Below are positions 58,928-64,000 of a DNA stretch of 64,000 nucleotides, one piece after another (positions within the stretch are counted from its first letter, which is position 1; every line of letters starts with the position of its first letter). Under the pieces are notes generated by a model. The model was not told where the DNA came from, made no database searches, and worked only from the letters and a program-made list of their open reading frames with translations. The translations under genes were made by a program, and so were the position numbers. Source of the stretch: Rhizobiales bacterium Ga0077545 (lineage in GTDB: Bacteria > Pseudomonadota > Alphaproteobacteria > Rhizobiales > Methylopilaceae); NCBI GenBank assembly GCA_001464335.1, contig LNEV01000001.1, forward strand, positions 1-64,000. The letters are read 5' to 3'.

Positions 58928-60442
58928 ATGATGAAAAGCTATCAAGTTCTCGTCGAGGCGTCGGGTCGTCCGCTTCCGAAGGAAGAGCACCTCGCCTGGC
59001 GGCTCGCGGAGATCGCGTCGTCGGATGCGCCGGTCGATCCCGTCGCGGGTGCAATGGTCGCAAACCGCCTTATCGACAATGCGGGCGTGGCGCTCGCGGC
59101 GCTTTCGACATCGAGTGTGCAGACGGCTCTTGCGCAGGCGCGGCTTTACCCGCGACGAGGAGGAGCGACCTTGATCGGCGAGGTTACGGGTGAGCGCTAT
59201 GACTGCGCCTGGGCGGCCTGGGCGAACGGCGTTGCCGTCCGCGAACTCGATCTGCACGATAATTACTATGGCTTCGGTGTTGCGCATCCGGCGGACTGCA
59301 TTCCGCCGCTGCTCGCTGTCGCTGAACACTGTGGGCGCTCCGGCAAGGATCTCACGCGTGCGGTGCTGGTTGCCTACGACATCATTGTCGCGCTGACATC
59401 GGCGATCGATCTCAACAGGGCCGGCGTCGATCATGTCGCGCATCTCGGTCCGGCGGTTGCTGCAGGCGTCGGGTCGCTCCTGCGCCTCGAGACCGAGGTG
59501 ATCTTCGAGGCGATCAATCATGCGGCCCATGTCAGCTGCGCGCCATTACAGGCACGAAAGGGTCAGATTTCGTCGTGGAAGGCTGCAGCACCCGCTCATG
59601 TCGGAAAGCTTGCCATCGAAGCCGTCGATCGCGCCATGCGCGGCCAGACAAATCCGGTGCCCATCTACGAAGGCGTGTCGGGGCTGCTGGCCACGCTGTT
59701 CGCCACGCCGAATGGCTGCGAAATCAAGCTGCCTTTACCGGGCGAGCCGCATCTCGCAATTCTTGAAACCTATCCAAAGGCCTATGCAGCAGGCTATCAC
59801 GCGCAGGCGCTGATCGATCTCGCCTTTCGCATGCGCACCAGGATCACGGATCTGGAGGATGTGCAGTCTGTCGTGATCCATACCAAGGCGTACACGCACA
59901 ATTATCTCGGCTCGGGCGCAAACGATCCGGCGAAGCTCGATCCAAGATCAAGCCGCGAAACGTTGGATCACAGCATCATGTATATGTTCGCTGTCGCGCT
60001 GGAGGATGGGTGCTGGCATCATGACGCGAGCTACACGCCCGCCCGGGCCAGACGCGAAAGTACCGTTCGCCTCTGGCGCAAGGTTTCAACGATCCACGAT
60101 CCCAAGTGGTCGCGTCGATTTTCCGAGCCGGAACCACTCGACAAGGATCATGGCGGTCATGCTGTCATTACGATGAAGGATGGAACGATCGTCGAGGATG
60201 AGCTCGATGTGCCACATTCGCATCCACGGGGGGCGCGGCCTTTCGCGCGCGCAGATTATGTCGCGAAGTTCAGGGGCATGGCGGAGGGATTGATGACGGA
60301 TGCGTCTATTGCGGATTTCCTTGCCGCGGTGGACGGGTTGGAGGCGCTGAATAGTAAGGGGCTTGGTCGGCTCAATCTTGGCAAAGTCCACATCAGAAAA
60401 TACCCATCAATGCGAACGGGCTTATTTGACTTCAACGCATGA
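58928..60442 (+). CDS. MmgE/PrpD family protein (second copy, PrpD-like)
   Basis: A 504-residue protein closest in layout to 2-methylcitrate dehydratase Prp[64 protein letters not shown]-type [19 protein letters not shown] and a C-terminal [19 protein letters not shown]. It is longer than the first copy and quite different in sequence, so two dehydratase/epimerase steps are implied. It ends within a few bases of a truncated pseudogene, marking the operon edge. Confidence 0.87.
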   Translation: MMKSYQVLVEASGRPLPKEEHLAWRLAEIASSDAPVDPVAGAMVANRLIDNAGVALAALSTSSVQTALAQARLYPRRGGATLIGEVTGERYDCAWAAWANGVAVRELDLHDNYYGFGVAHPADCIPPLLAVAEHCGRSGKDLTRAVLVAYDIIVALTSAIDLNRAGVDHVAHLGPAVAAGVGSLLRLETEVIFEAINHAAHVSCAPLQARKGQISSWKAAAPAHVGKLAIEAVDRAMRGQTNPVPIYEGVSGLLATLFATPNGCEIKLPLPGEPHLAILETYPKAYAAGYHAQALIDLAFRMRTRITDLEDVQSVVIHTKAYTHNYLGSGANDPAKLDPRSSRETLDHSIMYMFAVALEDGCWHHDASYTPARARRESTVRLWRKVSTIHDPKWSRRFSEPEPLDKDHGGHAVITMKDGTIVEDELDVPHSHPRGARPFARADYVAKFRGMAEGLMTDASIADFLAAVDGLEALNSKGLGRLNLGKVHIRKYPSMRTGLFDFNA

Positions 60443-60949
60443 CTGTCGAGGCATGATCGATTTTATCTTTAGCGCGCTCCGCCCGGAAGCGGCCTTTCCA
60501 GATCGGGTAAGTAGTTTTGTTGAGTTTCAGGAGAAGATCGAGCTTCTCCGCGAAGAGTTCGTCGTAGTCCCGCGGGTCAACGCCGAAGAGTGGATAGGCC
60601 TCGCCGAACGAGCCTCGGCCGACGACGATCTCGGCGCGCCCCTTGGCGATCAGATCAAGCGTCGCGAACCCTTGAAAGATCCGAACCGGATCAGCGGCGC
60701 TCAGCACCGTGACCGCGCTCGTCAATCGGATCCTGCTGTGCGGGCCGCCGCGGCGGCCAGGATGAGTGCCGGCGCGGAATCGAGAAACTCGGCGCGATGG
60801 TGTTCGCCGATGCCGAAGACATCGAGCCCGGCCCGGTCAGCGGCCTCGACCTCTTCGAGGAGATCACCCATGCGATCGGTCGCGGAAGGAAGCTTGCCTG
60901 TCGCCGGATCGGGGAGGGTCGCTGCAAAACTGTCGATGCCGATTTCCAT
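60432..60949 (-). pseudogene. Luciferase-like flavin monooxygenase, frameshifted and truncated
   Basis: The N-terminal part (60949-60722) reads [28 protein letters not shown]-type [20 protein letters not shown] and ends at a stop after [10 protein letters not shown]. In another frame the protein continues [40 protein letters not shown] and stops near 60432. The two parts join through a one-base frameshift near 60735. Only about 170 of the usual 330 or more residues remain, so the C-terminal half is deleted. A good SD (AAGGACT) shows it was once a real gene. Confidence 0.8.
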
Positions 60950-61429
60950 GAGAGTCCTTCACAAATCGGAGCATCTGTCCTGCCGGCATCCAGCGGAGGT
61001 AGCGTTGTAACGATCCGCGCACTAGCCTTGGGTGCTGCGAAGCGGTGTTGCGATAAGTGGAACGCGATTGGTTCTCTCGGAAATCGCGACCGAGAAGGGC
61101 GCATGAAGAGAGGCCGGCTGTTAGCGGGAGCTTCGCGGCGCCTGGACAAATGACCCAAGCGAAAATTCTGCCGACATCACACGTACTTCGAAAATTCTTT
61201 GTCGCCTAAAAAGTTTTTCAACTTCAATAAGTTACTTGGCGGTGCGGGCAGTCGAGGCCAAACCTGTCTCTAACGTTTCCCTGTTTATGACCCAAAATCA
61301 GGGAAATCCGCTAGCCGCCGCACACTTCACGTCTGTCGAACCGTTTAACCCTCTGATCTGAAAGAGGTACCCGTAAAACGCTTATCCTCAGAACAGGGAA
61401 TTTACAGGCGTGGAACAGTGATCCACAAA
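60950..61429. other. 480-bp stretch without a gene
   Basis: No supported coding region. It contains an inverted repeat, TTTCCCTG (61276-61283) and CAGGGAAA (61299-61306), of the kind often found next to integrases, and several stop codons in all frames. Confidence 0.45.
61276..61306. repeat. 8-bp inverted repeat beside the integrase relic
   Basis: TTTCCCTG and CAGGGAAA, perfect arms separated by 15 bases. A further AACAGGGA motif occurs at 61395 and 61436. Possible remnant of a recombination or regulatory site of the mobile element. Confidence 0.35.
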
Positions 61430-61923
61430 GCTCGAAACAGGGATTCTCCGGCAGCTTCTGGTTCGCACGCCCCATCCGAAAGCGGCCTTGAGTGCAGCTA
61501 GGCCGTTCACGGTCTTCGCGGAAGGCGGTCGCCCGTTCGAGGCGAGGGGGTCGCGAGGCGGTGGTCTTACTGAACGACATCCTGGGGCGACACCGCAGTG
61601 GCATCGTCATGGCCCAGAAACGATCTGAAATTTGAAAAGGTGCTTTGGTAGCTTTCGTGCGTACTGGGCTTGCGACCTGCGGCTTTTGCCTCAGCCCACC
61701 ACCCGTCGAACAGGTCAGTTAGGGAGATCGAACTTCCCTTAGTTGCGGACCGCTTCGTCGTAATTGATGCAGCGCGATTAGAGGGGGAGGGCACTGCAGC
61801 GCCTTCGTCGCTCCCAAGCGAAAGCCGCCGCAGAGTTGAGTTTGATCGTTGCATCGCCGCCGCCACCGACTTAGCTAGAGTCCAACGGTTCCAGTCGGTG
61901 TTCTCATAACCGAACTTATCCAA
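61430..61923 (-). pseudogene. Tyrosine-type integrase, decayed
   Basis: The readable part (61923-61567) holds the N-terminal SAM-like, core-binding domain: SISLTDLFDGWWAEAKAAGR, KPSTHESYQSTFSNFRSFLG and SPQDVVQ, then a stop. Beyond the stop the same frame reads DHRLATPSPRTG. Other frames continue SAKTVNGLAALKAAFGW and RANQKLPENPC, all typical of integrases that have VVxFKDxRL...K(A)xFGWAVxNxKLxxNP. At least one stop and two frameshifts are therefore present, and the catalytic R-H-R-Y domain is missing. It is a dead integrase fragment of an island or prophage. Confidence 0.8.
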
Positions 61924-62189
61924 GCCATACTCGGCCTAGATCAAGCAGAAGCGGAGGCGCGGGATCGATTGGCGCATTCTACCGTTTAGCTCTTAACTCC
62001 GTCCGTGAAGTCCCACGAGCAGATCTTGCCCGGCTGTTCGCGTGCCACAGGTGATCGCCTTCCGAAGTCGAGCTTGGCCCGGTCACGCCGCTAGGGCGCC
62101 ACGCACGCACCTCGGGGGCTCGGCGCGCGCGTCCGGTGTTTGGCGGATTGAAGCCCCCGGGGAGAGGCCCCAGTGCATCCGCCGGTGAA

Positions 62190-63389
62190 TCAGGCCGCCA
62201 GTTTCGTCGCGTTATGCGGATCGATCACGAACTTCTTGGGCGAGCCTTGGTCGAATATCCGGTACGCGTCGGGCGCGCGTTCGAGGGGTATGACCTCGAC
62301 ATTTACGAGCTTCCCAAGGTACGGCATCCGATCCCAAAGGATTGCCATCATCAAATCGCGATTGTAGTGCATAATTGGCGCTTGGCCGGCTGAGATGTGA
62401 GGCGACTTGATCCAAGCCTTGCCGAAGTCGATGCGATACCTCCCGGCCTTGGCATCCGCGTCGATAGCCTCAGAATCTCCCGCCGCATATATGCCGGGCG
62501 CACCGATGGCGCCATTGGCGCGAACGACTTCGATCATGGAGTTGAGCACGGCGGCCGGATCCTCACCGGCACCGGGGCCGCTCCCGTGCGCTTCGAAACC
62601 TACAGCATCGACCCCGCAATCCACTTCCCGTTGGCCGAGGATGGCTTCGATCTGGTCGGCGAGCGGCTGTGCGGAGGACACATTCACGGTCTCATACCCG
62701 GCGTTCTTGACCAGCGCGAGACGCTCACTGTTCGTGTCGCCCACGATGATGCAGGACGCGCCAAGGAGATGGGCGGAGGCGGCAGCGCACCGGCCGACAG
62801 GCCCTGCGCCCGCGATATACACCGTCGAACCTGGTTTGACGCCTGCCTGGATACAGCCGTGAAAGCCGGTCGGCAGAATGTCGGAGAGCAGGGTCAGATC
62901 CTTAATCTTGGCCATCGCCTGCCCCTTATCGGGGAAGCGCAGCAGATTCCAATCGGCGAAAGGCACCATGAGGTAGTCGGACTGCCCACCTTGCCAGCCG
63001 CCGAGATTGAACCCGTAGGCGCCGCAATCTGCCTCGTCGTTGACGTTCATGCAGGTGTCGGTATGCCCCTCCTTGCAGTTGCGGCACCGACCACATGAAA
63101 CGTTAAAGGGGACCGAGCAAAGATCGCCCTTCTTGATGAAATGCACATCGGGTCCGGTCTCGATCACTTCGCCCGTCATCTCGTGGCCGAGCACCATGCC
63201 CGAGGGGGCTGGGAACCGGCCGCGATAGATATGCTGGTCGCTGCCACAGATGTTGGTGGTGACGATCTGCAGAATCGCTCCGTGAGGCGTCTTGTTGCCC
63301 TTGGGATCGACGAGTTTCGGATAGTCGAAGGTCCGAAGCTCGACCTTTTTCGGCCCCATATATGTGATGACGCGGTTACCTGATGCCAT
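62190..63389 (-). CDS. fdhA: Glutathione-independent formaldehyde dehydrogenase
   Basis: A 399-residue zinc-dependent medium-chain dehydrogenase. Catalytic zinc ligands are Cys in TTNICGSDQH and His-Glu in GMVLGHEMTGEV. The structural zinc lobe is CGRCRNCKEGHTDTC. The Rossmann motif is VYIAGAGPVGRCAAASAHLL. The long insertion DEADCGAYGFNLGGWQGGQS and the segment GVDAVGFEAHGSGPGAGEDP are hallmarks of Pseudomonas putida-type formaldehyde dehydrogenase, which oxidises formaldehyde to formate with tightly bound NAD. Right of the island relics, so probably chromosomal backbone. Confidence 0.9.
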   Translation of the reverse strand: MASGNRVITYMGPKKVELRTFDYPKLVDPKGNKTPHGAILQIVTTNICGSDQHIYRGRFPAPSGMVLGHEMTGEVIETGPDVHFIKKGDLCSVPFNVSCGRCRNCKEGHTDTCMNVNDEADCGAYGFNLGGWQGGQSDYLMVPFADWNLLRFPDKGQAMAKIKDLTLLSDILPTGFHGCIQAGVKPGSTVYIAGAGPVGRCAAASAHLLGASCIIVGDTNSERLALVKNAGYETVNVSSAQPLADQIEAILGQREVDCGVDAVGFEAHGSGPGAGEDPAAVLNSMIEVVRANGAIGAPGIYAAGDSEAIDADAKAGRYRIDFGKAWIKSPHISAGQAPIMHYNRDLMMAILWDRMPYLGKLVNVEVIPLERAPDAYRIFDQGSPKKFVIDPHNATKLAA

Positions 63390-63454
63390 GGCTGTTTCCC
63401 TTCCTTCGTAGCTTTATGGACACGGTTGATTTCAGTGTTCCCCTTGGCGAGGCG

Positions 63455-63754
63455 TCAGGGCAGCTTCGCCGCGAGCACGTCGAGCTTTTCAATTTGGGGG
63501 GCCGAGGCGAAAAGTTCGGGCGTCTTTTCCATCAAGGCCGCCGCCATGACGCCGGAGAGGTGCGCTTGCCGTCCCGCTTCATCGGGAAAAACGTCGAAGA
63601 TTCCGAACGTCGAGGGCCCCATGCGGAAGCCGAACCACGCCATGGTTCTCGGCTCGTTTTGAATGATCGGCAGGCCGTTTCCCAGAAACGTCTCTACCTG
63701 CGCTTCCTTTCCGGGCTTGGCTACGATGGTGACGAGAAGTGCAAACTTGACCAT
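63455..63754 (-). CDS. Antibiotic-biosynthesis-monooxygenase-domain protein (YgiN-like)
   Basis: A 99-residue dimeric alpha/beta-barrel protein: MVKFALLVTIVAKPGKEAQV, RTMAWFGFRMGPSTFGIFDV and FPDEAGRQAHLSGVMAAALM fit the ABM fold of putative quinol monooxygenases. These act without cofactor on quinols or serve as small detoxifying enzymes. It lies 65 bases upstream of fdhA in the same direction and may be cotranscribed. Confidence 0.85.
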   Translation of the reverse strand: MVKFALLVTIVAKPGKEAQVETFLGNGLPIIQNEPRTMAWFGFRMGPSTFGIFDVFPDEAGRQAHLSGVMAAALMEKTPELFASAPQIEKLDVLAAKLP

Positions 63755-64000
63755 TTGCTCATTCCTATTGGGGAGCCTTCATAAGGCCTCACGCAGGTGG
63801 GCGGCGCCCTGACGATCGTCAGTTTCGCGAACTGCTTTTTGGCGCTCGTCGATCCGGCCGGAAGCGGCTATGCGGCTCGGCTCAAAATTCGTTCCGGCGG
63901 AATGCGGGCGTTCTCAGCGTTTGTTCAGGGGCAGAAACGGACCTTGATATCAGGTCGGGTCAAGTCCTAAAAATTTATCGAAATGTAACTACATGAAAAG

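Noticed and set aside
60363-61010. A 215-codon plus-strand frame across the luciferase-like pseudogene
   Set aside because: It is antisense to recognisable luciferase-like sequence and has no protein-like character.
1-64000. CRISPR arrays, insertion sequences, rRNA genes, riboswitches
   Set aside because: No regularly spaced direct repeats, transposase-like frames, rRNA sequence or recognisable riboswitch core were seen on reading both strands.

Overview
The window is GC-rich, gene-dense DNA from an alphaproteobacterium, most likely Hyphomicrobiales (Rhizobiales). The basis is three complete tripartite tricarboxylate transporter (TTT, TctABC) systems in 64 kb, an Atu4866-family protein, a treYZ/glgX block with promoters resembling those of the alphaproteobacterial general stress factor EcfG, and FCD-type GntR and GcvA-like LysR regulators. 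The genus cannot be fixed from the sequence alone.

Layout. (1) 0.2-8.9 kb, plus strand: a beta-propeller protein, a TTT transporter (C-B-A), a TIM-barrel isomerase, a ketopantoate-reductase-like dehydrogenase and an NDP-forming acyl-CoA synthetase; a 16-bp palindromic site is shared by the two promoter regions. (2) 9.0-16.6 kb: a PAS protein, then a minus-strand operon read as oxaloacetate decarboxylase-like lyase, two metallo-beta-lactamase-fold proteins, TctC-B-A and a GlcG/HbpS protein, divergent from a LysR regulator. (3) 16.6-28.1 kb: hydrolase, YihY, treY-treZ, a 23-residue membrane peptide, a small membrane protein, glgX, a 71-residue protein, a DUF892 protein and a potassium channel; six EcfG-like promoters cluster here, so this is a stress/compatible-solute region. 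(4) 28.3-33.0 kb: LysR, three small exported proteins, TetR with a tandem operator, SDR and a methyltransferase.

(5) 33.1-48.0 kb is the most interesting part. A RutR-like TetR regulator sits beside an HpxW-like (oxamate amidohydrolase) gene. Then come a 62-residue detached FdrA C-terminal domain, AllG, AllF, carbamate kinase and AllH. A GntR regulator, an NTF2-like protein, an ABC importer whose permease and both ATPases are fused into one 838-residue protein, and an atypical cytosine-deaminase-like amidohydrolase complete the set. Read together this is a cassette for importing and degrading oxalurate, oxamate or a cyclic precursor, yielding carbamoyl phosphate (hence ATP), ammonia, CO2 and oxalate. 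No allantoin-pathway genes accompany it.

(6) 48.0-52.1 kb: a threonine-aldolase relic, a ClpP-fold exported protein coupled to a membrane protein, and an acetolactate-synthase-like ThDP enzyme. (7) 52.4-61.9 kb looks like a decayed genomic island: it starts at a tRNA-Ser 3'-end fragment and carries GntR, two MmgE/PrpD proteins, an isopropylmalate/tartrate-dehydrogenase-like enzyme and a third TTT transporter (B-C-A). It ends in a frameshifted luciferase-like pseudogene and a decayed tyrosine integrase. (8) 62.2-63.8 kb: glutathione-independent formaldehyde dehydrogenase and a quinol-monooxygenase-like protein. No intact RNA gene, insertion sequence or CRISPR array was seen.
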